From: Camarhynchus parvulus
Taxonomy: Eukaryota; Chordata; Aves; Passeriformes; Thraupidae
Reading direction: 5' to 3'
DNA: 64,000 nt
NCBI RefSeq assembly: GCF_901933205.1
Contig: NC_044585.1
Span: forward strand, 7,130,001 to 7,194,000
Made by a program: the position numbers and the translations under genes. Below are positions 49,016 to 60,577 of the stretch, one piece after another; position 1 is the stretch's first letter; each line of letters opens with the position of its first letter. The notes beneath the pieces are model-generated. The model saw nothing but the letters and a program-made list of their open reading frames with translations, did no database searches and had not been told where the DNA came from.

Positions 49016-49044
<29 letters not shown>
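49010..49044. repeat. T-rich homopolymer (T28 core)
   Basis: 35 bases of T interrupted by a single C at 49016; 28 uninterrupted T at 49017-49044. It forms an internal A tract in the ANKLE2 mRNA and could prime oligo-dT. Confidence 0.95.
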
Positions 49045-49048
<4 letters not shown>

Positions 49049-50222
49049 TGTTAACAGAGAGCTGTTTCTGGAAGCCTTTCATGCAACATTACAAGCACTA
49101 GGCTTGATATGGAAAACTCTCTGGAGTTTTGAAAAGCTTTCTTATTCTCAGCATCACGCTGTCAAAACAAGTCATTCTTACAGAAGGCTGCAGAATAAAA
49201 TTATTGACTGCTGTAACAAAAACTCATTACCACATCAACACTAGAGACACAGTAAAAGCTCAGATTTCATAAAAATATTTTGTCCTTAGTCCTCTCTCTT
49301 TACAGCTGGGAAATAGCCACCTCCTGGGCCACTGGCTACCATGCTAATATATTACAAACCAGACCATTAAGATAAAGTATCTTGCTGGTAAATTTGCTGA
49401 GATTATTGCTGATGTGCTTTTCTGTAAAAACTATTCAAATCTGCTAGTGTTAATAGTGTCTCTGGAGAAAAAATAACCAGCTAATTTTTAAGCTTTTCTT
49501 TTCCTTAAATCTTCCCACTACCACTAAAGGAATCCCAATAGTTTCTACAGTGCCCTGTTTCTAAAGCACTCAGTAGATCTCAGTGTCTGTAACAGCCTCA
49601 GAACAAGCAGAGCCTCGAGGGTCTCTGTGCAGATCTGTGCACACACACACGGACAGACAGGTGAGGGTGGCTGTGGGTATCAACTGCCCAGCCCAGCTGG
49701 CTGGAAACACTCTCTGCTTCTGCACAGGGGTTCACATCCCTGCTCCACACGGCAAAGTTATCCTCGCATTCCCAGGCACATTTTAGGCTTTTCCCCTGCA
49801 AGCAGGAGAACATTTCTGCCATCAATCTCCTCTCCCACGTTCTATTTGCTGATGATGCATTTCCTCGACTATCCAAGGTCAAGAAAGGCAGTTGAGGGCC
49901 GTGTGTTCATTACAATGAGGATAAGTAGTGATAGCAATTACCACCATTGCTAAGGACAGTTCAGCCCACTGTGGTACTGGCAACAAGGGTTAATTCAGCT
50001 ACTGGACAACTGCACTCACAAACTTCTTGCTTATCACCAGTAATAATCTACCTCGTCTGTGGCATTAAGACATATACTCCATTGTTTAAACATACAGTTG
50101 TCCTCAATTGAGGAAAAATAAATAGCTGAGTACAAACCTCATGTCACCTTAGTAACATTGTAGTTTTTCCTCCACTCTAACAATGAGAACAGAACTGAAG
50201 TCCCAGGATGAGGAGTTGCACT

Positions 50223-50436
50223 CTAGTGGGCAGGAGGCTCTGCAAAGTAGCGCAGGATGCAGGCAGGGCTGTAGCGCCCGGGGCTGCCGGGCTCCGGAGG
50301 GAAGGAGGTGCCGTGTTTCCCCGGACTTCCTGGGATGGGACTGTTTCTTCCTGAACTAGGATACACTGAAGCATTTGGAAGACCAGCAGCCATGGATTGG
50401 GACTGGAATCTTGCCTTCAACGCTGGACTTGGCCAA
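50223..50436 (-). CDS. ANKLE2: ANKLE2 last exon
   Basis: Begins after TTCTTTCAG with the third base of a Ser codon and encodes [30 protein letters not shown] and [18 protein letters not shown], with stop TAG at 50225-50223. The SPGRYSP motif is shared with the human C-terminus; the last residues diverge. Confidence 0.93.
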
Positions 50437-53400
50437 CTGAAAGAAATCAGAAGTCATTGTACATATTTTAAAGGAAACCGCAATAATGAGAGCAGCAGTT
50501 TAACTAGAATGACTTTCCATCTCAGAACCAATGCACCAGCTGAGGAAAATCCTGTATGGTAAGAGACAGGTCTGGAAGAAGAGAAGGAACAGGAAGAGCA
50601 TGAAATATTCTATTTAGATTGTTGCCCAATATTCTACATGTTCTAGATTCTATATATTCTATATTCTATATAGATTGTGTTGCCCAAATCAGTAATACAT
50701 TATTTCTTTCAAAATGGCCATGATGACACACACCATCCTTCACATGAACAGTTATTTTGGACTGGGGTAATAAAGAGTAAAAATAAAACCACTTAATAAG
50801 ACGCATAAAGATAATAAATTCACCTTAATATCCCTCAGCACAATCTAAGTACCACAAGGCAACAAACACAACATTCCTGCACTGCATCAACAACAGGGAT
50901 GAATTACAAACCAACAGCACAACTATCACTGAGTCCAGTGAAGGATCCAAGTACCAAATCAGTAAAATGAGACACTGGCCAAGTGGAAAACAGTCACATC
51001 TGATTTGTCTGTGGAGACATGCTCAAGTTACTTGGGACAGCAGTAGAATGGAAAGAACATGACTGCAGCATCAGGAAACTCTTATCAATAGACAACAGAC
51101 AAAAAGACTTTGGTGATTAACTTCAGAACACAGTTAATTCTGCTGAATTTATAATAGGGGTTTGGGAGCAACAAGGCCTGCAATTCTGCTATTCAAGCTG
51201 ACCTGCTAAAAATGTACTTCAGCTCCTGTGACTGAGTTTGCAGCAATACCTTTGCCTGTCAGATGAGGAGTACGATTGCACTGCGTGTTTCCATTTGTAA
51301 ATCATTGGGAATTTCTGGGGATCAATCTCTGCTCCTTCTATAGCTGCTAAGACATCACCATCCAGCTTCGAGGGCTGCTCCCTAGAATGGAAACAGAACT
51401 AGATGAAAACCGAACCATTTATTTGTTCAGGCAATGAAACACCCCAATTCCAAACCACTTAGTTTTATATCAGCAGAGACTGTCTGTGCAAGTAAGAGTT
51501 TAAAAAGGCCATTCTTACCCAAGAAGGAATAACTTTAAATTGTAATTTGTGGGTGAAGTCTTCGAAAGAAACTTCTGGGAAGAAAGTTCTTGACGTTGCT
51601 GTGGCTCCCTAGTCTGAACCCCAGGTTCTCTGGACACTCTTTCCTTTTCTAATGATATTCTGTGGTCTGTCCTTAACTTGGTCTCTCCATGTTTTCCTGT
51701 AACACTTGGCTCAGAAGAACTTGCCAGTGACACTGCACAGCAGGTCTTGTCCAGAATGCCCTCATTCTCAGTTTTTTCAGTGATTTTATGAGATACTCCT
51801 GCAACCTCTTGTTCTTGGAATGACAGGCCTTCAAATTCTGACATCAAATTAGAAACAGGTGACATGAGGCATTCTGACCCATCATGCAGCTGCTTTCTGT
51901 CACTGATGATCCTTTTACTGGACACAGGACTGCAAAACCCATTTTTGCTGGCAGCAGCCCCCTTCTCATAGTGCCGAGGGTGAGCTGAGGTCTCTATGAT
52001 GTTTCCTGCACACTCCATGGACAGGATATCACACTCAGCATCTCCAATGGCATCAATGCTGGGCTCCTTGGGCACCAGAGAGGGGCTGATGTTTCGTGCT
52101 GCATTTTGTCTGTTTTTAATTTCTTCTAAGCTCATGTCATCATCATCCTCATCCAAAAATGCTCCAACAGAAATGGAATTGCAGGACTTTTTGCTTTTGC
52201 CTGTAAACAATTTTAACAAGAGCAACACATAAGACTTTAAACAGAATGTCAAGTACATAAGCTAGGACAAAAATGCACAATCCTAATGCCTTATTCTATT
52301 TCCTGAAGACCTCTCTGACTATATGTAACAGCATGAACTAACCTGACTAAAGCTAAAGTGCAAAATACACACATGGCAAGCAGTGGTCTAAGGTATAAAA
52401 GATTTCCTGGGTTTTGCTTTTTGTGTCTTTTCAGGTTCACAGTTGTAAAGAATCATTATTTTCTTTTTTAAATGTTATTTATTCCATATCTGTGGATTAC
52501 AAAATTCTATGTTTTAAGATGAATGCCCAAATGGTCGGAGTGAAAACATACAGAGGTTTTCTTACAGGGATTTCATTTGGGGGCTACACTCAAATAAACT
52601 ACTTCAAATGAAGGATAAAGTCTGTACTTCTACATTCACAGTTGGCTTTTATTTTGATGCTGTACTCAGACTGTTTGGATAACAGGTGAATAACAGCAAC
52701 CACAACAGGTGAATACTGCTTCCCCTGGGCACCAAGTTTTTCTGTCTCTCTTCTCCCCAGGTACAACCCATTGTTTGCAGCATTTGCCCTTTTCTTACCA
52801 GAGGGATGTGGAGTTTTATATCTATTGCAGGTTTCATTTTCCCCTGTTTCTGGCTGAGCCTTTTCGCTCATTTCACGATGACTCAGGTACTCTTCTAATT
52901 TTTGCAGCCCCTCCTGGGAAGACAGATCAACAAAACAGCCCAGAAATTCCCAGTATTCAACCCACGGGAACCCCAGTTCATGAGCTAACTCCCTGCAATA
53001 AATAAAATAAAATGAATCATTTGTGAAGACATAAGTATCAGTTTGACAACAACTTTTCTGACAACATTTTAACAGCTACAAACAGGAGCACAAACAAGCA
53101 ACCAGGCAACACAATCCCACCACAACAACAGTCTGCAAAAGCACACACACATCCTTAGCAAAGTATCACCTCATTTGTTCTAGAGTATTTTTTACATTTC
53201 ATCTACTATTTTTACAGTTGGCAGCATAAACATTGCTATCTTTAAGTTGACTGTATCTAGACATCAGATAGAGAAGAATCCCCACTGATACTGCATGCAC
53301 CAGCTTTTTCTATTTGGGAATGGGAGAGGGAGGATGATGCGAGGGATTATTTTGAAGAATGAAATGCAGTCAGCTTTTAACAAAGTATTTTTTCCATATG

Positions 53401-56400
53401 TTGCTGATAGAAGGTATTTTAGCTGCAAGGACACACAACACACACAGAGCTTTTATAAAACAGCCAATTTGTAGTAGAAGCTTTTCATTCTGCTCCCTTT
53501 TAACAATCCCTCACTTTCACAGAACAGGCTATGCATCATTTTAGATCTGACAAATGAGGCAAGTAAATGTCTGTGAAAAGCATTCCATACATACCATCAA
53601 TAACAGCTAAAATATTTTTAATGCCAAAGCTAAGAAAGCCAGGTCTCACATTTTAACTATCTTATTTACACAAAAATATAGTAAAAATCCAACTGCAAAA
53701 CATTTCATTATTTCTGCAGTAGCTTTTGCCCCAAGATATTGTGCAGTGAGTAATAACTGTAGTCTCAGCACAGTCTTTTGCTTTTACATGATCTATTATT
53801 AAGTTTTTATATTGACAGTCTTTCAGATACCTTCCAACTCTTTCAACACCTCTCTCCAGATCAGATTTCCTGACATTGTGAAAGAAGCCAGCTCTCTCTC
53901 GAGGTGGAGTCTTCCACAGCCTGCGAAATTCTTCAGCCTTTAAAAAACAGAAACAAATTCAAAAACAACCCCCACAGTATGAACTAACTCAGTGCTGGCT
54001 ACACATCTACCCACAGGCCTGGAAGATGTTTAGCTGTTTGCTGTCCACAAATTCTGCTCAACTCCAGCTATGAAGGATCTCACACTGGATCTAAAGTTAC
54101 TCCTTTCACTAATGATGGTTACTCTGATCTCTTAACTGCTCATGAAAGAGAAGGACCATAATGTACAATCATCTGAAAATCAACTGCACAGACACCACAT
54201 CTGCCTGATTTTAACGTGTGTGCAGCAGGAAACAGACGTGTCTTGTGATTTTGCCATGTCATTCTATTTAATTAAAAAAGATTCCTGGTCATTTTTTTCT
54301 AGTATGCAAAAGGGATATTTTTAATGTACAGACTTGCTACAATTATTAGAATAAATTCTTGCAGTCTATTTTGAAGTTGGAATGCCTCAGGGGAAATTTT
54401 TTGCAAAATCCTGCACTTCACTTTACACGACAAGGATCACAATGATGACTAAGAATTACATTCAGACATTAAAAATACATGTCAGCAATCAAAATTATGA
54501 ACTGCTTATACCCTAGAGATTATTTTTTGGAGTATAAATGATATTTAAATTTCTGCCAGTTGAACAGAAAATTGATCAAGAACTTTTAGAAGAAAAAGCA
54601 TTAAGCATTTTGGTAGAACTCAGTCTTAAAGAATGCAACCATCAGTCCTCCACTGTATGTATTCACTGTTTCTAAAGCAGTCATATTTGCAGCATGTTCA
54701 CATTAAATAAATGAGTCAAACAAACACCTGTAAGTCTGGAATATATTTAACAGATATCTAAGTATTCCTTCTGAAAACTGAAGATTTTGCTTTTCCACTA
54801 TACAGTCAATACATTTCCAAAACCATCCCAACACCTACTACTTGGTTGTCAGTTTTTCCATCTAGCAAAATATATTTACGTTAATTCAACAAGCAGAGGT
54901 TAACATCCAGTGGCAACTTCTAGAAATGAGATAAAGATACAGTTAAGGTTTTTAAAACTGATTCAAAAGCTGCTTTGAAAGTCTTTGCTTCAGGTTAGAA
55001 AGCTACAGCAACTGTAAGAAATGAAAGGTATGCTAAAGGTGCCCCTTGAATAGATTCCAAGAGGAAAAAGAAAACAGTTTTTGACTGAACTTCTACTCTT
55101 TTTATTTACACCACATTTCTGTTTTCAGAAAAAAAAAAAAAAAATTACAAGTTTCTGTGCTTCTCCACGGAAGAAAATCCATCTCCTCAGCAAAGAGAGA
55201 GCCACAATCTGTTCCGGGAGCAAGCTACACCACACAAGGAACCCTGTGGGGATCTTTATTCACTAAAAGGAGAAGCATGGGCATTGGAGTCACAGGGAAT
55301 TCTCTCCTTACCTTTGAAGGGCTCATGGGGCCTGCAAAAGCCCTGATGGACAGCACTGGGTCTTTGGGGCTGCCAGGGTATTTAGGCCAAGTTCTCTGGG
55401 GGCCATCATCCGTCTGGTCAGGCGACCACGGTGCCCCAATGACTGGAGCTGAGGAATTGTCTTCTGCCCTCAGGAGTGGAACATAATAGTGACCTAAAAT
55501 AAATCATACAGAGCTTTCTCATTCAGCTTATATTACATCAGCCTGCTGCTTCCTCCTGGACTACCAATGCACCTGTACACGGAACCATCTTAGTAAAACT
55601 ACTTGTAATTCAGACTCACTGCTCCAGTGATTACAGATCACATTTTAGTGTAGGTTCCCTTCTCTTTCAAACACAAAAACATCTGCAATAATCCCAAAAG
55701 CCCTTCCCTCGGGGTCTTTAACATTTTTCACAACCTCCTTTTGCAAATACCTAAACACACGACAAAACAGAGAAAGTTCTGTGTCAAGGAAATTATAAAA
55801 TGACAAGACTCCCCAGCATGACAGATACACCTCTTGCCCTGCAAAAGGTTTTTGTTTCTTTTAGATTGAACACTCTGCTCCAAGCTTACTCAATCAGGGC
55901 CATGCCTGTGTTACAGAGCCATGAGGGCAACCTTGTGATCCATACATTAAGAGTGCTGACTGTCATTTAAAAGACAAAAAGTTCTCCATCCCTGCTCAGT
56001 GTTAGAATTTCCCTTTGGTTCTCAGAGCACTGTACAGCAGCATCATTTATGAACTCAAATGCTACAGAAAGCAAACAGGAGACAGCCAAGAGCCAAAATA
56101 CACGCCTGATACAGTACCAAACTCTGCATACAGACCTTTCAAGTACTCTCTTATCTTTTCTTTCAATTCGGCAGATTTGTTCTTGCTTCTTTCACAAACT
56201 ACCTGTTAATATAATTGTATTTGTTAGGGCAGCGTAATAATCTCATTTTCAAATCAACTGCAAAGTGTTCTTTCAGAAAAATCACATTATTGGCCCCTAC
56301 CCATCTCACCCAGTACTTTTAATTCATAATAGAGCAACTAAAATACATCCAACTTCATAAATTCTGAAACTTTTCCAACTACACAATCGGTATAAAATAT

Positions 56401-56901
56401 TTTTAATGTTATACAGAATTTACTCTTTAATTATGACACTAGCACCTTACTACAAGTCTTCCATCTATGGTAGTCAGTAATGTCTGAATATGAAAAATGC
56501 TGATGAGGATAATGTTTCTGGGATTGCTGTGGACATGGAGAGACTTACTTCTGCTGGAGTTTGATCATATTTGTTTTTTGGATTTTTTACAATGGCTGGG
56601 TGTGAGGTAAGCACGTTAACCACATCCACATTCCCAAACTTGCAAGCAAAATGCAACGGAGTATCAAACCACTGCAGTGGGAAAAAGGAAAAAATTCACA
56701 TCCACTTAGAAAGATTATAAAGTCAATACCACACATTTAATTTTGAGACTGAGGAAAGTAAATACATGTCATGACTAATTATCTCAGCTCTTAACAAATC
56801 TGTTCCCACTATGGCGCGGAATAATGATTACCAAAACCCACAGAATTCATGGACAGCTCCCCTTCTGTTCTGTTCTCTTTCAGTCTCCCTTAACTCCTTC
56901 C

Positions 56902-56952
<51 letters not shown>

Positions 56953-59900
56953 CAGGTAACCCCCCAAATCTTACCATTTTATCTGGAGTGTTCAGGTAAA
57001 GGTCAACAATATATTGGATGCGTTTCCTCAACATGACATCGTTATCATCTGGGTACATCAGCCGCATAAATTCTGGATTTTCCAGAGTGTCCAGCAGTAA
57101 CTGGCAGATAGCAGGCTGATTCTCCTTGGCAGCAACATGCATGACATTGTACCTACACCCTTCCTGGAAAAAAAAGACCAGTATTAGAATGAACCTCAAC
57201 CTAAACAGCTTTCTTACACCCAGAGATGTAACTGATTTAACTGTGAAAATACATGGGTTCCTACACAGAGTTTTACATGGATATTTTTGTAAAGACTTAT
57301 CTTTACACCCGTATTATTGTTATAATTAATGAAATTATTCTTACACTCAGTGCCTTTATTTAAGGAAAGAATGTGGCAAAAAATACATTAAGATATTACA
57401 CAATAAAGGGAGGTAGGATGCCCAGTTTAGATAAAGAGTAGGAAAATGGGTATAGATATAAAAAATTCAGCTGCTTTGCTATATTACATAAAAAATTTCA
57501 ACAACTTCACAAAGCTGGTCTGATGCAAGTTGAAGATAGTCAGTGTTTGCTAAATGGCACCTTATACATGGTTTTGGAATTTAATAGAGGCACTTAGGTA
57601 AGCAATGCTGTAGGAACACCTAATTACAGCCTAGGCCCTACCCTGGTCCTTAAATTTAGTCTGTTTTAAAAAGGTTGTAATTACTTGGAGGAGACCAAAG
57701 AATAAGAAGACAAGCCTATTCCTTGCACTACTGATGACAACTATTCCTCCTCTGAAGAACTGCACACTCAGTTCCTTTAGCTCTGCTGCAGCAAAGGCAG
57801 CTCTCAGGGGGACTTACAGAGAAGTGCCCCAGCTGCTGTCAATGAACAGAGAAACCCTGCACTGGGTGGAGCAAGGTGTCTTGAAGGAGAAGCAGAAAAC
57901 ATCACTCCTTCCACTTCTGCTTTCAGGCCCCAAAAGCTACATCACTAAACCAGAACCCGGATTTTCGTGTTTTGTTGCTGGTTTTTCACCTGTACAATAG
58001 TTGGGTTGTCTCCTGACCCAATCAGGTAACGAGGGTTACTCCAAATAAGGTCTGAGAATGTTGCTGTGTCTCCTTTCTCCACAGCTTTCCGAAGCTTAGC
58101 TGTGAGATCTTGAGTCCGTGGACTTTTGTAGCTGTTGGCTCTCTCCTTATTTGCAGTGTCACCCTCAGGGGAGCACAAGCCATCTATCAAAAAACAAATC
58201 ACTCCTTTCTAGATACATTCTTTCCATGATCACCATCTGCACACCCAGGCCCTGAAAATTATGCTTTTAATCTAAACCATGTATTAATTTGGCATCTTTA
58301 ATATACAGGAGTAAGGAAACTGAACTCAATAACAAGACATTTAAATACACTAGTAATTAGTAATAGGGAGGGAGAGGAAAATGATCAATCAACTTGTAAA
58401 AGTGTTTCAGACTTTAATAGGGACTGGTAAACTTTGTAATTACCAGTCTGCTCCCATCCCAAGCAAAATTCAGCAAGAAACAACCATTTTCTCATTATTA
58501 AAATTGCTTCTGCAATTTTTAGGAGTTCTGTAACTCCTAAATCACTTTAATCTAGCAACAGGGAACACTGTGAAATATGATCAGTGCTTACCATTTTGTT
58601 TCTGAACTTACAAATTTACTTAAGAATTGAGTACAGTTTAAATATACTGTGCAATTTTATCAGCATCTTGCTAAACCTGAAAATCCTGAAGTCCATGAGT
58701 AAAAGTGAATCCTAACAAATATGACCATGGAATACTAAGCAAGGTATCCATGCAGACCATTACCTACATTTCAGCTTTAGAAGAGTAGCAATGGTACTTT
58801 ACATTGAAAATATTTTCGACATGTTCAACATTTCTACACTTAAAATAAAAGTTGTTTTAAACTTCAGTTTCTTCAGTGCTTCACCTTTGAATTTTTTTCT
58901 GTTATTAGTGCATTGGTAAGGCAGCTGCTGCTTCTCTCACAAAAAGAAAAAATCAATGCTGTCTATTGCATCTACTGTAGAGAGATGAAGTTCCCCACTT
59001 ACCTCTGTTAAATGATCCCATTTTCACTGGAGACAAACATAAAGAGGACTTGCCTGGAGATGGGAAATAATCACAGATTCCTTTAGCAAATTTCTCAGCA
59101 TCCTCTCTGTTTGTAAAAGCTTTAAAACGGGAACCCTTTATCATCTTAACAGCCTGGAGAGCTTCCTTCCTATCTTCATAAACATGTATTCTCTCTGCAA
59201 CAAGAATCATCAAAGTTGCATTGTTTCAATAATCTCAGATTTCAATTCCTAGACAGATTACAGAATTCTAAGACTATCATTCCAGCTTTGGTCTCAGACT
59301 GTTTCTCTTCCAAACATAACATAAAGGCCAAAAGTCCTTTTAAATCTTGTCTCTTGGAAACTGAGTAGGAGCCTCCCACACTCTCCAGGTAATGTCAGGC
59401 GATCCCTGTACAGGGCTGAGCCATTCCCATCAATCAACACCCTTTCAGTGGATGGGCCACCTTCAACAAAGCATTTCAATTCCAGATGGAAAAGCAAACT
59501 TGGAGCTTATTCACCCTGAATTACTTTTGATGCTGCCTTGCTCAGAAAGACCAGCTTTGTAACTGATTCACAACTTTAAGATCTCTACAGAGTATCTTAG
59601 ATAATAAACAAATCCTTCTTCTTCTCCTTTAAATGATATTGTTCAGATAAAGATATCTTAATGTGCCTTTTCTTAGTAAGAATTCTTACTACTGTCTCAG
59701 AGGAAATAATCCTGTGCACAACTCTACTCCTGTCAGGAACAGAAACGAAGATGTGAAAACTTTTAGAAGGGATCATTTAAGCTTTAACTGATGACAATAT
59801 AAATAGTTTTTTGATTGTTTATTTACAGGGTTACTTTTTATTCTTGAGAGGGATTTAAGGCACAGGATGGGTCCCAGAGTAGCAATAAGAAATAATCTTC

Positions 59901-60577
59901 TTCATCTGAGCTACACAGATTAGAGGATCCTCATATGTAGGAACTGTAATGGTAAACACCTGGGATGTCTTGAACTGTTGTTCCTTTGCCTCAGAATAAA
60001 TACTATTTATAGGAACAAAAAAATACTTCAAACAATGCTTACAATACTAATGCAGTGGTGTTCAGAACAACTGTTACATAAAAGAACTCTACTCAGCCAT
60101 GACCAAAATGCTTTATCACTGGAAATAAGGGAAGTGAGTATTTACCATTCCTGGCCAATATGTCGTCATAAACTGGGCAAACACCATAGAACAGCGGAGG
60201 ATCTCTGGATGGTGTCTGAGCAGTGATTTGTGATTCAGCACCACAGGCTGGAGCTGAACAGTTCATGAGTGTCACAGCATCTTCTTCTGGAGGGTTCAGA
60301 CCCACACAGTACCCAAAGTCTACCTCCTCAGAAGCACTTCCATGGCCGTTGTGATTCACTGGGACATTTCCAGCAGCCTCCTCTGGCATAGCAGACCCTT
60401 CCTCCTCCAGTGCTCCTTGCTGCTCCAACAGTGCCTGAGCCAATTTTTTTTCAAAAATAAACCTTGTAGTTGCAGTAATGGGCCCACATTTCAGTCCTGC
60501 TCTCACAATCTCTTCTCTAAGCTCATCGTGGCTGAGCTTCTTTAATCGGGATAATATTGTATCCATTGTTATTCCAC
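50223..60577 (-). CDS. ANKLE2: ANKLE2, ankyrin repeat and LEM domain protein 2, exons 2-13
   Basis: Nuclear envelope/ER protein needed for post-mitotic nuclear envelope reassembly through control of BAF phosphorylation (VRK1/PP2A) in animals. Minus-strand segments: 60577-60146, 59194-59003, 58183-57990, 57163-56975, 56671-56549, 56202-56136, 55493-55312, 53937-53831, 52992-52799, 52200-51519, 51381-51250, 50436-50223. Every phase matches, giving about 901 codons. Domains, in order: LEM-type helix pair ([20 protein letters not shown]), GLNPPEED and [12 protein letters not shown] region, a [20 protein letters not shown] module, ankyrin repeats ([21 protein letters not shown]), conserved [11 protein letters not shown] and [17 protein letters not shown] blocks, an acidic [20 protein letters not shown] segment, and a Ser/Pro-rich tail ending GSPGRYSP. 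The exon 1 anchor is missing, so the true start is not placed; an internal ATG is at 60566-60564. Confidence 0.96.
51250..51381 (-). CDS. ANKLE2: ANKLE2 exon 12
   Basis: Encodes [38 protein letters not shown] and SSDRQ, aligning with the human EEPSKLDQDVLAALE...SPSDRQS. It ends with AG of the Ser codon at donor GTATTG. Confidence 0.95.
51519..52200 (-). CDS. ANKLE2: ANKLE2 exon 11 (large, disordered segment)
   Basis: The 682-bp exon encodes [37 protein letters not shown] and a long Ser-rich, poorly conserved region ending NLKLFLLG. Its two ends align with human ANKLE2 and the middle is divergent, as expected for a disordered region. Confidence 0.95.
52799..52992 (-). CDS. ANKLE2: ANKLE2 exon 10
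   Basis: Encodes [20 protein letters not shown] and [20 protein letters not shown], then [16 protein letters not shown]. One of the most conserved blocks of the protein outside the ankyrin repeats. Confidence 0.96.
53831..53937 (-). CDS. ANKLE2: ANKLE2 exon 9
   Basis: Encodes [20 protein letters not shown] and [15 protein letters not shown] with a split Arg, donor GTATCT. It aligns with the human [26 protein letters not shown]. Confidence 0.96.
55312..55493 (-). CDS. ANKLE2: ANKLE2 exon 8
   Basis: Encodes [30 protein letters not shown] and [20 protein letters not shown]. It follows exon 7 by completing the Gly codon. Confidence 0.96.
56136..56202 (-). CDS. ANKLE2: ANKLE2 exon 7 (short, 67 bp)
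   Basis: Encodes [20 protein letters not shown] and LK, one base into Gly. It is too short for a stand-alone ORF call but is fixed by flanking phases, the acceptor TATTAACAG and the donor GTCTGT. Human has [23 protein letters not shown]. Confidence 0.95.
56549..56671 (-). CDS. ANKLE2: ANKLE2 exon 6 (ankyrin repeat)
   Basis: Encodes [20 protein letters not shown] and [21 protein letters not shown], a canonical ankyrin repeat (TPLHFA...G..DVVN.L). Phase 0 at both ends, donor GTAAGT. Confidence 0.96.
56902..56951. repeat. (AAT)n microsatellite, about 16 units
   Basis: Uninterrupted AAT/ATT trinucleotide run of about 50 bases, lying about 24 bases inside the intron after the ANKLE2 exon 5 donor. 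Confidence 0.97.
56975..57163 (-). CDS. ANKLE2: ANKLE2 exon 5 (ankyrin repeat)
   Basis: Encodes [40 protein letters not shown] and [13 protein letters not shown], phase 0 at both ends. Donor GTAAGA precedes the microsatellite. Confidence 0.96.
57990..58183 (-). CDS. ANKLE2: ANKLE2 exon 4
   Basis: Encodes [40 protein letters not shown] and [20 protein letters not shown] ending TIVQ. Highly conserved start of the ankyrin region; donor GTGAAA. Confidence 0.96.
59003..59194 (-). CDS. ANKLE2: ANKLE2 exon 3 (HBD/viroplasmin-like module)
   Basis: Encodes [51 protein letters not shown] and [10 protein letters not shown]. The pattern of a short strand, a helix, SRFKAF, then an acidic helix resembles the N-terminal hybrid-binding domain of RNase H1 and the caulimovirus viroplasmin fold. 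Confidence 0.95.
60146..60577 (-). CDS. ANKLE2: ANKLE2 exon 2 (LEM domain)
   Basis: The acceptor CCTGTAG is followed by the end of a split Ser/Gly codon and [40 protein letters not shown], then [12 protein letters not shown] and [27 protein letters not shown]. Human reads SGEMTMDALLARL at this junction, so an upstream exon must exist. Donor G|GTAAAT. Confidence 0.95.

Larger units (their letters stand above)
47386..50222 (-). other. ANKLE2: ANKLE2 3'UTR (inferred)
   Basis: Extends from the stop codon to a minus-strand AATAAA (TTTATT on plus at 47400-47405). It includes an uninterrupted 28-base T tract on the plus strand (A tract in the mRNA) at 49017-49044 and a 17-base plus-strand A tract at 48104-48120 (U tract in the mRNA). 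A GC-rich patch at 48,750-48,900 has no homology that I recognise. Length is compatible with the long mammalian 3'UTR, but the endpoint is inferred. Confidence 0.5.
50437..60145 (-). other. ANKLE2: ANKLE2 introns between exons 2 and 13
   Basis: Intervals between the listed exons. All have GT donors and AG acceptors. Apart from the (AAT)n run and a local ATTCTATAT-type duplication at 50604-50690 flanked by AGATTG(TG)TTGCCCA copies, I see no recognisable repeat. The largest (53938-55311) contains an A-rich run at 55129-55143. An open frame at 55645-55830 on the minus strand reads protein-like but has no splice context or family match. Confidence 0.7.

Noticed and set aside
55645..55830. Minus-strand ORF in an ANKLE2 intron with protein-like sequence ([16 protein letters not shown])
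   Set aside because: It does not match ANKLE2; the true adjacent exons (55312-55493, 56136-56202) join in phase without it. No recognisable family and no start/splice context.
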